This document shows positions 17,035 through 26,253 of a stretch of DNA of 64,000 nucleotides, in pieces (the first letter of the stretch is position 1; every line of letters starts with the position of its first letter). Below the pieces are notes generated by a model. It did no database searches. It saw only the letters and a program-made list of their open reading frames with translations, and was not told the DNA's origin. Made by a program: the position numbers and the translations under genes. This DNA is from Brumimicrobium ulvae (GTDB lineage Bacteria > Bacteroidota > Bacteroidia > Flavobacteriales_D > Crocinitomicaceae): NCBI RefSeq assembly GCF_947504225.1, contig NZ_CANNGT010000002.1:410071-474070 (forward strand), read 5' to 3'.

Positions 17035-17079
17035 ATTGTATTTTTATAACGTTTAAACATAAACGCTAAAACATTTACT

Positions 17080-17970
17080 ATGAACTATAAACATTTTATT
17101 TTCGCCCTCATCATTGGAGGAACCTTTGCTTGTAATAAAGATCATCCCGAACCAGAACCAACAGAAGACACTGGACCAAAATTAATTTTCCGTATGAAAA
17201 TGGACGCCAACCAGGAACGTGTTGATGCTTTTGGACAGCCTGCAACAGTGCCCTCTGGACATGGTGCTCAAACCCCTAATTTTAAAAGTATTTCTGCTCA
17301 CTATATTGAACTTGCTCCAAATGCATTTACTCAAATTGGTGAAGGGGATGTGGTTTATCATGGGATTGAAACTACAGCAGGAGGAAGTACAGCTGTTGAT
17401 TTTGACCAATTGAAAAAAGTTGGAAACGGGGAGGTTATTTACTCAAAACCATTGAGCCAAATTACACCTGGAGATTATAATTACGCCCGCGTTTCGATTA
17501 CTTATCAAAATTACGATGTTGATTTTAGGGCTAACGGATATGATTTAACAGGTACAATTGCCTCTTTTGTTGGATTCAACACCTACATTTCTTCGCATAC
17601 GGTAAAGACAAAAACAGTTGCTGTAAATGCGAATAAATCTCAAGGCTATTGGGCTTGGGAAACACCAGCTATAGGAACGGTTTATCCTGCAACTGTGATT
17701 GAAGGTCAAGCACCAGGAACAACAGTTCCTAATCCGCTTCATGCTTCTTCACCCATTCCTCCAGGAAGTTGTTTGGTTACAGGTCAATTTCAAACCCCTT
17801 TTACCGTTACAGGAAACGAAACAGAAGACATTATTATCGACCTTTCGTTTAGTGTAAACAAAAGTTTCGAATGGACTGATGCAGCGGACAACAACATTTT
17901 TGAACCCTTAGATGGAGATACAGTTGTTGATATGGGATTACGAGGACTTATTCCGATTGTGGTGGAGTAA
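17080..17970 (+). CDS. Lipoprotein of unknown function
   Basis: The 296-residue protein has a lipoprotein signal (GGTFAC, C18) followed by a short acidic linker (EPEPTEDTG) and a beta-rich extracytoplasmic domain with many Gly, Thr and Asn residues. Only one cysteine (PPGSCLVTG) occurs in the mature part. I do not recognise a family. Its last 23 bp overlap the 3' end of a small convergent gene. Confidence 0.8.
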   Translation: MNYKHFIFALIIGGTFACNKDHPEPEPTEDTGPKLIFRMKMDANQERVDAFGQPATVPSGHGAQTPNFKSISAHYIELAPNAFTQIGEGDVVYHGIETTAGGSTAVDFDQLKKVGNGEVIYSKPLSQITPGDYNYARVSITYQNYDVDFRANGYDLTGTIASFVGFNTYISSHTVKTKTVAVNANKSQGYWAWETPAIGTVYPATVIEGQAPGTTVPNPLHASSPIPPGSCLVTGQFQTPFTVTGNETEDIIIDLSFSVNKSFEWTDAADNNIFEPLDGDTVVDMGLRGLIPIVVE

Positions 17971-18151
17971 TTTCGACTTCAAAAACTTCAATACCAGCGT
18001 CATTTGAGTTCTCAGATGGCGCTTTTTCTTTGAAAAATGTAAAATAAAGCAACAAGAATATAACTGTTCCATAGATGATGAATCTAAGCAGCATCTTCCA
18101 GCTTTTATGGTAGTTCTGGTGCTTTTTGAAATCGAACTTGGACGCTTTCAT
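17948..18151 (-). CDS. Small single-span membrane protein, unknown
   Basis: With the start at 18151 the product is 67 residues: a basic N-terminus (MKASKFDFKKHQNYHKSWK), one transmembrane span (LLRFIIYGTVIFLLLYFTFF) and an acidic tail. A longer reading frame up to 18214 is less likely because a TACATTTG -7 box (18186-18193) lies inside it. Its 3' end overlaps the convergent lipoprotein gene by 23 bp. Function unknown. Confidence 0.6.
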   Translation of the reverse strand: MKASKFDFKKHQNYHKSWKMLLRFIIYGTVIFLLLYFTFFKEKAPSENSNDAGIEVFEVEITPPQSE

Positions 18152-18185
18152 AACGTTTATAATCGTTTTTTTGGTAACCTTTTTC

Positions 18186-18193
18186 CAAATGTA
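18186..18193 (-). promoter_or_regulatory. -7 promoter element of the small membrane protein gene
   Basis: TACATTTG on the minus strand, 34 bp before the ATG at 18151; it decides the shorter start. Confidence 0.5.
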
Positions 18194-18228
18194 ACGTATT
18201 TGATAGAGAAACACTAAGTCTATATATT

Positions 18229-18591
18229 ATGAAACTGAAAACATGCCCTAACTGTAAGGAAGAATTTGAAGGTCGTAGAAACAAAAAATTCTGTACTGTG
18301 TCTTGTAAAAACCAATACCATAATGAAGAGTATAGAAATGCAAATCATGCCGTTTTTAACATTAATAAAGTGTTGAATAAAAACAGAACTATTTTAAAAG
18401 ACCTATTTAAAGTTTATCGTAGTTCTGCAATTCCTTTAAATATTTTAGAAGCACATGGCTTCAACCCTAGATATCATACGCATTTATTTAATGCACCTTC
18501 TGGTGAACGTTATACTATGATTTATGAAGTTGGGTTTAAAACTGCTTTTGACAATCAAGTACACATCGTTGAGTTGGATGAAGTTGCTTAA
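18229..18591 (+). CDS. Small zinc-ribbon protein, conserved hypothetical
   Basis: The 120-residue protein starts with a Cys4 zinc ribbon (CPNCKEEF...KKFCTVSCKNQYHN, with the CxxC pairs 12-17 residues apart). A basic helical segment follows (VLNKNRTILKDLFKVYRSS), then a C-terminal region with ERYTMIYEVGFK. This looks like a cytoplasmic nucleic-acid or protein-binding factor, but the function is not known to me. Similar short proteins occur in other Bacteroidota (recalled). It lies 42 bp before galE on the same strand. Confidence 0.72.
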   Translation: MKLKTCPNCKEEFEGRRNKKFCTVSCKNQYHNEEYRNANHAVFNINKVLNKNRTILKDLFKVYRSSAIPLNILEAHGFNPRYHTHLFNAPSGERYTMIYEVGFKTAFDNQVHIVELDEVA

Positions 18592-18633
18592 TAAGAGAGT
18601 CTAAAATTCAATTCAAATCCCTATTTTTGGGAT

Positions 18634-19668
18634 ATGGAAACTGATAAGAAGTATATTTTAGTTACAGGCGGAGCTGGATATATTGGTTCACACACTGTTG
18701 TTGCACTAATAGAAAAAGGATTTACGCCTGTTATTATAGATGATTTTAGAAACTCGAATAAAGACGTAATTCAACGTTTACAAACAATCACCAAACAAGA
18801 AATTATTTATTTTAATATTGCTTGTCAAGACCAGCCTAGGTTAAGAGGTGTTCTAGAACAGTTCCCTGCCTTTGGAGTTATTCATTTTGCTGCCGATAAA
18901 GCGGTAGGTGAGTCCGTTGAAAAACCATTGAAGTACTTTGACAATAACTTTGGGAGTTTAATCAGTATTTTAGAGCTGATTCAAGAGTATAATATTGAGA
19001 AGTTTGTATTTTCTTCTAGTTGCACAGTTTATGGAGATCCTGAAATTATCCCTGTGAATGAAGAGAGTCCAGTTTCGTATAACTCACCCTACGGTTATAC
19101 TAAAAAGGTCTGTGAAGAAATGATAGAACAGTTTATTCCTAGCTGTCCTTCTGTTAAAGCTACATTGTTGCGCTACTTTAATCCTGTTGGTGCCCACGAA
19201 AGCGGGTTAATAGGAGAGGAGCCAGATGGGAAACCCAATAATTTATTGCCTTTTATTACACAAACTGCAGCTGGAATTAGAAAAGAATTAACTGTATTTG
19301 GAGATGATTATGATACTCCAGATGGAACATGTATTCGTGATTATATTCATGTTGTTGATTTGGCAGAAGCTCACGTTGCAGCACTTGAAAGCCTCGACGA
19401 CAGTAAAGATAATCCTGTAGTTTACAACGTTGGAACAGGGAAGGGAACCAGTGTTTTAGAAATGATAAGCACTTTTGAAAACATTACTGGAAAACAACTT
19501 CCTTATACAATTGGTCCGCGAAGAGAGGGAGATATCAAAGAAATTTTTGCCAATACGGATAAGGTCAATCAGAAACTAAATTGGAAGTCCAAAAAAACGA
19601 TTGAAGATGCAATTGCTACTGCCTGGAGTTTTGAACAATACATAAGAGAAAAAAGAAGCAAAAAATGA
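18634..19668 (+). CDS. galE: UDP-glucose 4-epimerase
   Basis: This 344-residue extended short-chain dehydrogenase interconverts UDP-glucose and UDP-galactose with bound NAD, supplying sugars for galactose use and surface glycans. The NAD-binding GGAGYIGSH motif is at the N-terminus, the catalytic serine lies in FSSSCTVYGDP and the YxxxK pair is in PYGYTKKVCEE. RYFNPVGAHESG and GDDYDTPDGTCIRDYIHV are GalE hallmarks. A TATTTTTG box (18622-18629) lies 4 bp before the ATG. The next gene overlaps by 4 bp. Confidence 0.96.
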   Translation: METDKKYILVTGGAGYIGSHTVVALIEKGFTPVIIDDFRNSNKDVIQRLQTITKQEIIYFNIACQDQPRLRGVLEQFPAFGVIHFAADKAVGESVEKPLKYFDNNFGSLISILELIQEYNIEKFVFSSSCTVYGDPEIIPVNEESPVSYNSPYGYTKKVCEEMIEQFIPSCPSVKATLLRYFNPVGAHESGLIGEEPDGKPNNLLPFITQTAAGIRKELTVFGDDYDTPDGTCIRDYIHVVDLAEAHVAALESLDDSKDNPVVYNVGTGKGTSVLEMISTFENITGKQLPYTIGPRREGDIKEIFANTDKVNQKLNWKSKKTIEDAIATAWSFEQYIREKRSKK

Positions 19669-20411
19669 AGAACTTAATTTTAGTGTTGATTGCTACCTTG
19701 TATTCGGTGGTCTTATTCGGACAATATGAGGCTGAAGATGAAGGTTTGTATTCACGTTTTCGCCCAGGTGTTGCTTGGTTTTATAGTGGACTAACGCAAT
19801 ATGATGAAGGAAAACTACGTAAATACGATCGTTTGATGGTGGACATTGTTTACAATGATTTCTATGGCGACAGGGATTACTTTTCAAGTCCATGGCAATC
19901 TATAGGCTTCAACACTTCTTTAATGTTTGATGTGGTGCTTACTCAAGCCAATACAGTGAGTTTTGGGTGGGGAATAGGGTTTAGTCATTTTAGCAACAGG
20001 TCTAACCTGCAGTTTACGCGAGATTTGGTAAATAATGCAACAACTATTGCAGATTATCCAATAGGATTTGAACCTGCTAAATCAAAGTTTGGCGCTAACT
20101 ATATCGAGGTGCCTTTAGAGTTTAGGTTTCGTACGAAAGGACACCAACATTTCAAGATTATGATCGGTGGTAAAATAGGTTACCGTTTAAATGCCTTCAC
20201 CAAAGAAGTGCATCGAATTGAAGGAAAAAATTATGCAACAAAGCACTATAATTTCCCTGATTCAAATCCCTTACGTTACGGTGCAACTGTGAGAATTGGA
20301 ATTCGTAATTGGGCCATTTTTGGGGCGTATTATTTCTCTCCTCTCTTTACTGGAGAAGGTAGTGCAGACCTCACTCCTATATCGATGGGAGTTACACTTT
20401 CCTTGTTTTAA
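19665..20411 (+). CDS. Outer-membrane beta-barrel protein, unknown
   Basis: This 248-residue protein has a signal peptide (MKNLILVLIATLYSVVLFGQ) and alternating hydrophobic/polar strands ending in a terminal phenylalanine (GVTLSLF), the usual barrel-insertion signal. The pattern (GFNTSLMFDVVLTQANTVSFGWGIGFSHFSN) fits an OmpA-like or PorT-like barrel of about eight strands. It overlaps galE by 4 bp (ATGA), so it is co-translated with it. No specific function can be assigned. Confidence 0.78.
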   Translation: MKNLILVLIATLYSVVLFGQYEAEDEGLYSRFRPGVAWFYSGLTQYDEGKLRKYDRLMVDIVYNDFYGDRDYFSSPWQSIGFNTSLMFDVVLTQANTVSFGWGIGFSHFSNRSNLQFTRDLVNNATTIADYPIGFEPAKSKFGANYIEVPLEFRFRTKGHQHFKIMIGGKIGYRLNAFTKEVHRIEGKNYATKHYNFPDSNPLRYGATVRIGIRNWAIFGAYYFSPLFTGEGSADLTPISMGVTLSLF

Positions 20412-20457
20412 TACTTGTATTCGGAGCGGAATCGTTATCACCCCGGCGAAAGCGGAT

Positions 20458-20497
20458 AGCTTTGTGAAATGATTTTAATTTGTAAACAAAGCTTTTT
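20458..20497 (+). terminator. Possible terminator after the galE operon
   Basis: AGCTTTGT (20458-20465) pairs with ACAAAGCT (20486-20493), an 8-bp stem with a 20-base loop, followed directly by TTTT. Confidence 0.5.
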
Positions 20498-20730
20498 AAA
20501 GGCGACTTTAGAAGCCTATTAAAAAGAAATTGTTTGCGTAAAAGCATAAACAAACTAGTAGCTGTAGACGGAATAGGTGCCAAAAAAACATTCATAAACT
20601 GATCCTTGCCATGTTTAATATGATTGGAAGCAACACGAAAAAGTTACGCTCATAAAATCTTAATTTACTTCAAGAGGCCTGTTTGATCTTGCTCCACACT
20701 CAATTACTGTTTTGGTATTTATACCAAGAG

Positions 20731-20764
20731 AAACACCCCGCAGAAATCAATCTACAGGGTGTTT
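20731..20764 (-). terminator. Possible terminator after icd
   Basis: AAACACCC (20731-20738) pairs with GGGTGTTT (20757-20764); the loop can pair further with one mismatch. A second hairpin (TTGGTAT/ATACCAA, 20712-20727) lies beside it. Position is 50 bp past the icd stop on the minus strand. Confidence 0.6.
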
Positions 20765-20813
20765 AATATATTGTTTTGAATTTTAATAGGTTTGCCCTAG
20801 TAGGGCGTGCCTA

Positions 20814-23045
<2,232 letters not shown>

Positions 23046-23089
23046 TTATTTTATGAGCTTACGCTCGATTTTGTAAGTTTTTTGAGTTG

Positions 23090-23097
23090 CAAAGATA
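23090..23097 (-). promoter_or_regulatory. -7 promoter element of icd
   Basis: TATCTTTG on the minus strand, 53 bp before the icd ATG. The left end of the repeat-bounded S23 unit begins only a few bases further upstream. Confidence 0.55.
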
Positions 23098-23103
23098 AGA
23101 ATT

Positions 23104-23119
23104 AATTATTAATGGTTAA
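23104..23119 (+). repeat. Left imperfect terminal inverted repeat of the S23 unit
   Basis: AATTATTAATGGTTAA matches the reverse complement of 23840-23855 at 15 of 16 positions. A 13-bp piece (AATGGTTAATTGT) is also tandemly repeated here at 23111-23123 and 23125-23137. Runs of this GGTTAAT type are AT-rich, so chance similarity is possible. Confidence 0.5.
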
Positions 23120-23230
23120 TTGTCAATGGTTAATTGTTAACGGGGTTTGCGCTGGACTTTAGGCTTTATGGTTAATTATCTTTTAATGAATTTAAAATAA
23201 AAGGAAATTAATTTTTGAAATGTTCTAAAT

Positions 23231-23300
23231 TTCACTACCTTAAGTAACCGAGATCAAGTTTATAAACCTAAATAATTGTAATTATCGCGTTAGCAATTAC
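23231..23300 (+). repeat. 70-bp direct repeat, left copy
   Basis: Aligns without gaps to 23781-23850 (52 of 70 identical by eye). The best block is CATAAACCTA-type sequence followed by ATTATCGCGTTA. It ends 49 bp before the S23-type gene, with a second ATCGCGTTAACCATT piece at 23311-23325. Confidence 0.65.
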
Positions 23301-23349
23301 CCCAACCCCTATCGCGTTAACCATTTACAGCTAACATTAAAAATTATAT

Positions 23350-23703
23350 ATGAAGTCTAATGTCCTCAAAGACAAGAGTTTTTTATTTGCCATTCGAATT
23401 GTAAAACTTTATAAACACTTAGCCAAAGAAGAACGAGAATATGTATTAAGTAAACAACTTTTAAGAAGCGGAACAAGTGTTGGAGCAATGACACGAGAAG
23501 CTGAACACGCACAAACCAAAAAAGACTTTATTCATAAATTATCAATCGCTCAGAAAGAAATTAATGAATCAATTTATTGGCTAGAATTGCTTAGAGAAAC
23601 AGATTACCTATTAGAAGATCAGTTTCAAAGTATCCATAGTGATGCAGTAGAAATTATAAAAATTATCACGGCTATATTGAAAACCTCGAAGAATAATGGT
23701 TAA
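23350..23703 (+). CDS. Four-helix-bundle protein of the 23S rRNA intervening-sequence (S23) family
   Basis: The 117-residue all-helical protein has the family signature: KSFLFAIRIVKLYKHL, LRSGTSVGAMTREAEHAQTKKDFIHKLSIAQKEINESIYWLELL. Members were first named for genes in 23S rRNA intervening sequences but mostly occur as solitary chromosomal genes in Bacteroidota; the biochemical role is unknown. Here it sits between icd and rlmN, flanked by a 70-bp direct repeat on each side and by imperfect inverted repeats further out. No rRNA is near. The arrangement suggests a small mobile or formerly mobile unit (inference). Confidence 0.9.
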   Translation: MKSNVLKDKSFLFAIRIVKLYKHLAKEEREYVLSKQLLRSGTSVGAMTREAEHAQTKKDFIHKLSIAQKEINESIYWLELLRETDYLLEDQFQSIHSDAVEIIKIITAILKTSKNNG

Positions 23704-23780
23704 ATATCATTTGCTAATGGTTGCTTAAAGTTTCAACGAAACGAATTAATAATAAATGCAATAAGGTTGTGGAAAGTCTC

Positions 23781-23850
23781 TTCACTCTCTTAAATAAGAG
23801 ATTCTAAACTCATAAACCTAGATGATTATAATTATCGCGTTAACCATTAA
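23781..23850 (+). repeat. 70-bp direct repeat, right copy
   Basis: Right copy of the repeat described at 23231-23300, exactly 550 bp further on. Its end overlaps the right inverted terminus and lies 10 bp from the rlmN stop. Confidence 0.65.
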
Positions 23851-23855
23851 CAATT
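23840..23855 (-). repeat. Right imperfect terminal inverted repeat of the S23 unit
   Basis: TTAACCATTAACAATT is the 15/16 inverted match of 23104-23119 and ends just outside the rlmN stop codon. Confidence 0.5.
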
Positions 23856-23859
23856 ATTC

Positions 23860-24924
23860 TTACTTCATCATTCTCTCCGTCACCACTTCATTCTTATTTG
23901 CTAATTGACCACAAGCAGCGTCAATGTCTTTTCCGCGACTTCTTCTTACATTAACAATGATGTTTTTTTCTTCTAAGTAAGCCGCAAAACGATCTACTTT
24001 TTTTGGATCAGCTTGTTGAAACTCACCGTCGTCAATTGTATTGTATTCAATGATGTTGACTTTACAAGGGATGATTTTACAGAACTCAGCCAGCTCTTGC
24101 GCATCCTCTAATTCGTCGTTAAAGTCTTTGAAAATTATATATTCATAAGTAACACGGGTTCCCGTTTTACCATAAAAATAACGGAGCGCATCTGCAAGAG
24201 CTTCAAGATTGTTGGTCTCGTTAATGGCCATGATATGGTCTCGCTTTTTATCGTTTGCAGCATGTAAAGAAAGAGCAAGGTTAAACTTGACTTCATCATC
24301 GCCTAATTTCTTTATCATTTTTGCTATTCCAGCAGTAGAAACTGTAATTCTTTTTGGAGACATCCCTAAGCCTTCATTAGAGGTGATTTTGTCGATGCTC
24401 TCCATCATGTTCTTATAGTTCAAAAGCGGTTCACCCATCCCCATGTAAACAATATTACTCAAATTTTGATTGTACTTTCCTTCTGATAAATTTTTTAAGT
24501 GTACAACTTGGTCAACAATTTCTCCTGCGGAGAGATTTTTGAGCAATTTTAGTTTTCCTGTAGCACAAAACTTACAAGCTAAACTACAGCCTACTTGTGA
24601 AGAAATACAAGCCGTCATTCTTGTTTTGGTTGGAATTAAAACACCCTCAACCACTTTTCCAACTCCTACATTGAAAGCACATTTTATTGTGCGGTCTTTA
24701 GAAATTTGTTGCTCATCTAAAGTGATGTGATCAATGAAAAACTGTTCGTTTAATTGTTCGCGCAACTTTACACTTAAATTAGTCATCTCTTCAAATGAGG
24801 CAGCATTTTTCTGCCACAACCATTCATAAACTTGATTGGCACGGAAGGCTTTCTCTCCCATTTCAGTGAATGACTTCTTTAAATCTACTTTTGTTAAAGC
24901 ACGTATGTTTTTCTTGTTCTCCAT
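23860..24924 (-). CDS. rlmN: 23S rRNA (adenine2503-C2)-methyltransferase
   Basis: With the start at 24924 the protein has 354 residues, the normal RlmN length. This radical SAM enzyme methylates C2 of A2503 in 23S rRNA and A37 in some tRNAs. The cluster motif CxxxCxxC is C113-C117-C120 (CSLACKFCATG), and the catalytic C-terminal cysteine is C338 (DAACGQLA). YMGMGEPLLNY is another family hallmark. A longer start at 25038 would add 38 unrelated residues (CFCVNFLSKTSTCLSI) and is rejected. Confidence 0.95.
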   Translation of the reverse strand: MENKKNIRALTKVDLKKSFTEMGEKAFRANQVYEWLWQKNAASFEEMTNLSVKLREQLNEQFFIDHITLDEQQISKDRTIKCAFNVGVGKVVEGVLIPTKTRMTACISSQVGCSLACKFCATGKLKLLKNLSAGEIVDQVVHLKNLSEGKYNQNLSNIVYMGMGEPLLNYKNMMESIDKITSNEGLGMSPKRITVSTAGIAKMIKKLGDDEVKFNLALSLHAANDKKRDHIMAINETNNLEALADALRYFYGKTGTRVTYEYIIFKDFNDELEDAQELAEFCKIIPCKVNIIEYNTIDDGEFQQADPKKVDRFAAYLEEKNIIVNVRRSRGKDIDAACGQLANKNEVVTERMMK

Positions 24925-25061
24925 AATTTGAGGTGCAAAGTTCGATGATATTTTTAGAATAGACAAGCAAGTGCTCGTTTTACTCAGAAAATTGACACAA
25001 AAGCAATTTAAAATTATCAATTTTCTGATATAAGTCACTTTATTTAACTCGCTTTTCTTGC

Positions 25062-25069
25062 TATCTTTG
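25062..25069 (+). promoter_or_regulatory. -7 promoter element of the DUF983-thioredoxin pair
   Basis: TATCTTTG matches TAnnTTTG and lies 4 bp before the ATG at 25074, implying a nearly leaderless message. Confidence 0.5.
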
Positions 25070-25073
25070 CAGT

Positions 25074-25493
25074 ATGAAATGGAATGAGAGTAGAGTTAAA
25101 AGTGTTTTGACCAATAAGTGTCCTAAGTGTCATGAGGGAAAGGTATTCAAGTACAAAACTATTTTTCATCCGAAGAAATTCGATAAGATGTACGATACCT
25201 GTAGTGCATGTGGACATAAATACGAATTGGAAACCGGATTCTTCTATGGTGCAATGTACGCATCTTATGCAACAACTGTAGCTTTTTCTGTAGCTGCTTT
25301 TGTATTGACTTATTTAATTTATCCGCCTACTCCTTACTGGGTATACATCATAAATATTCTAACAATTTTAGTTGTTTTTGCCCCTTTGAACTATCGTTTG
25401 GGAAGGCTTGTTTGGATTAACCTGTTTACAGGTTATGATCCTGACGCGATTAAGAATCATCAAGAAATATTAAAAGAAAATGAGCAGCTTTAA
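25074..25493 (+). CDS. DUF983 membrane protein
   Basis: This 139-residue protein has two CxxC pairs near the N-terminus (CPKCHEGK and CSACGHKY) forming a probable zinc ribbon. Two transmembrane spans follow (about residues 60-83 and 89-106), then an RLGRLVWINLF segment. This is the DUF983 layout; the function is unknown. It overlaps the following thioredoxin gene by 14 bp, so the two are probably made together. Confidence 0.85.
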   Translation: MKWNESRVKSVLTNKCPKCHEGKVFKYKTIFHPKKFDKMYDTCSACGHKYELETGFFYGAMYASYATTVAFSVAAFVLTYLIYPPTPYWVYIINILTILVVFAPLNYRLGRLVWINLFTGYDPDAIKNHQEILKENEQL

Positions 25494-25776
25494 AGAGATT
25501 ATTAAAGGAGATACTCCTGTTTTGGTTGACTTTTATGCGGATTGGTGTGGACCTTGTCAGACCATGAATCCCATTATTGATGAAATCAAAAGTCACTACG
25601 GTGAAAAATTGCGTGTACTTAAAATCAATGTAGATAAGAATCAGGCTGCTGCACAAAAATATAAAGTGCGTGGAGTTCCAACCTTCTTATTGTTTAAAAA
25701 TGGAGAAATTAATTGGCGTTCAGCAGGTATTCATTCTCGTGCAGATTTGAAATCTGTTATTGATAAAGCGCTTTAA
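25480..25776 (+). CDS. trxA: Thioredoxin
   Basis: This 98-residue protein is a complete thioredoxin fold with the active site W22-C23-G-P-C26 and the cis-proline region VRGVPTFLLFKNG. It lacks a signal peptide, so it reduces disulfides in the cytoplasm with thioredoxin reductase. It is slightly shorter than classical thioredoxin 1, and other thioredoxins may exist elsewhere in the genome, so the symbol is tentative. Its start lies inside the end of the DUF983 gene. Confidence 0.88.
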   Translation: MSSFKEIIKGDTPVLVDFYADWCGPCQTMNPIIDEIKSHYGEKLRVLKINVDKNQAAAQKYKVRGVPTFLLFKNGEINWRSAGIHSRADLKSVIDKAL

Positions 25777-25824
25777 TCACGTTTTGGTGTATCACCACGT
25801 ATTATTTTCTATTACTTTTACACT

Positions 25825-26205
25825 ATGGATGAACGTTTCGGTAAGAAATACAAGCTCTGTAGTAAAACAGTAATGGCCTCTATTTTTGAAAAAGGAAAGC
25901 AAGAAAAAGTCTACCCTTTTTTATTGCGCTACCTTAAAGCTGATTTAAAAACGGATGCTAAATTTCAAGTGGTTATTTCTGTTCCCAAACGAAAATTCAA
26001 AAAAGCTGTGGATAGAAATCGAATAAAAAGATTGATTCGTGAAGCGGTGCGTAAGAAAAAATACATTCTTGAAGATGGAATTGAATCAGAAGGCCAACAA
26101 TTAGCACTCTTTTTGATATACACTGCCAGTGAAGAAGAAACTTATCAACGTATTTTAAATAAAATAGAAGTACTTTTTCTTCGTTTAGTCGAAAAGAAGG
26201 ATTGA
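25825..26205 (+). CDS. rnpA: Ribonuclease P protein component
   Basis: The 126-residue basic protein has the RnpA signature FKKAVDRNRIKRLIREAVR, the RNR motif that contacts the RNase P RNA and pre-tRNA leader. The N-terminal FGKKYKLCSKTVMASIFEKG segment and VVISVPKRKFK strand are also typical. With the catalytic RNA it trims the 5' ends of pre-tRNAs. rpmH is not beside it, unlike in many other phyla; the S41 protease gene follows after 48 bp. Confidence 0.94.
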   Translation: MDERFGKKYKLCSKTVMASIFEKGKQEKVYPFLLRYLKADLKTDAKFQVVISVPKRKFKKAVDRNRIKRLIREAVRKKKYILEDGIESEGQQLALFLIYTASEEETYQRILNKIEVLFLRLVEKKD

Positions 26206-26225
26206 TAAAGCCTTTCTTTTTTCAT

Positions 26226-26233
26226 TACATTTG
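26226..26233 (+). promoter_or_regulatory. -7 promoter element of the S41 protease gene
   Basis: TACATTTG matches TAnnTTTG, with a TTG at 26202-26204 in -33 position (21-bp gap). The ATG at 26254 is 20 bp downstream. Confidence 0.55.
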
Positions 26234-26253
26234 ATGTTTAAACAAATAATTAT

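Larger units (their letters stand above)
20412..20813 (+). other. Intergenic region between galE operon and icd with hairpins
   Basis: These 402 bp hold no convincing gene. A probable terminator (20458-20497) follows the barrel gene, and two adjacent hairpins (20712-20727 and 20731-20764) follow icd on the other strand. A 67-codon leftward reading frame across 20392-20595 overlaps the upstream gene and shows no family features, so it is not called. Confidence 0.5.

Noticed and set aside
20392..20595. Leftward 67-codon reading frame after the barrel gene
   Set aside because: It overlaps the coding end of the upstream gene and a terminator hairpin, and its product has no family features.
24925..25038. 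Extended N-terminus of RlmN
   Set aside because: The extra 38 residues have no similarity to the family start, and the ATG at 24924 gives the normal length.
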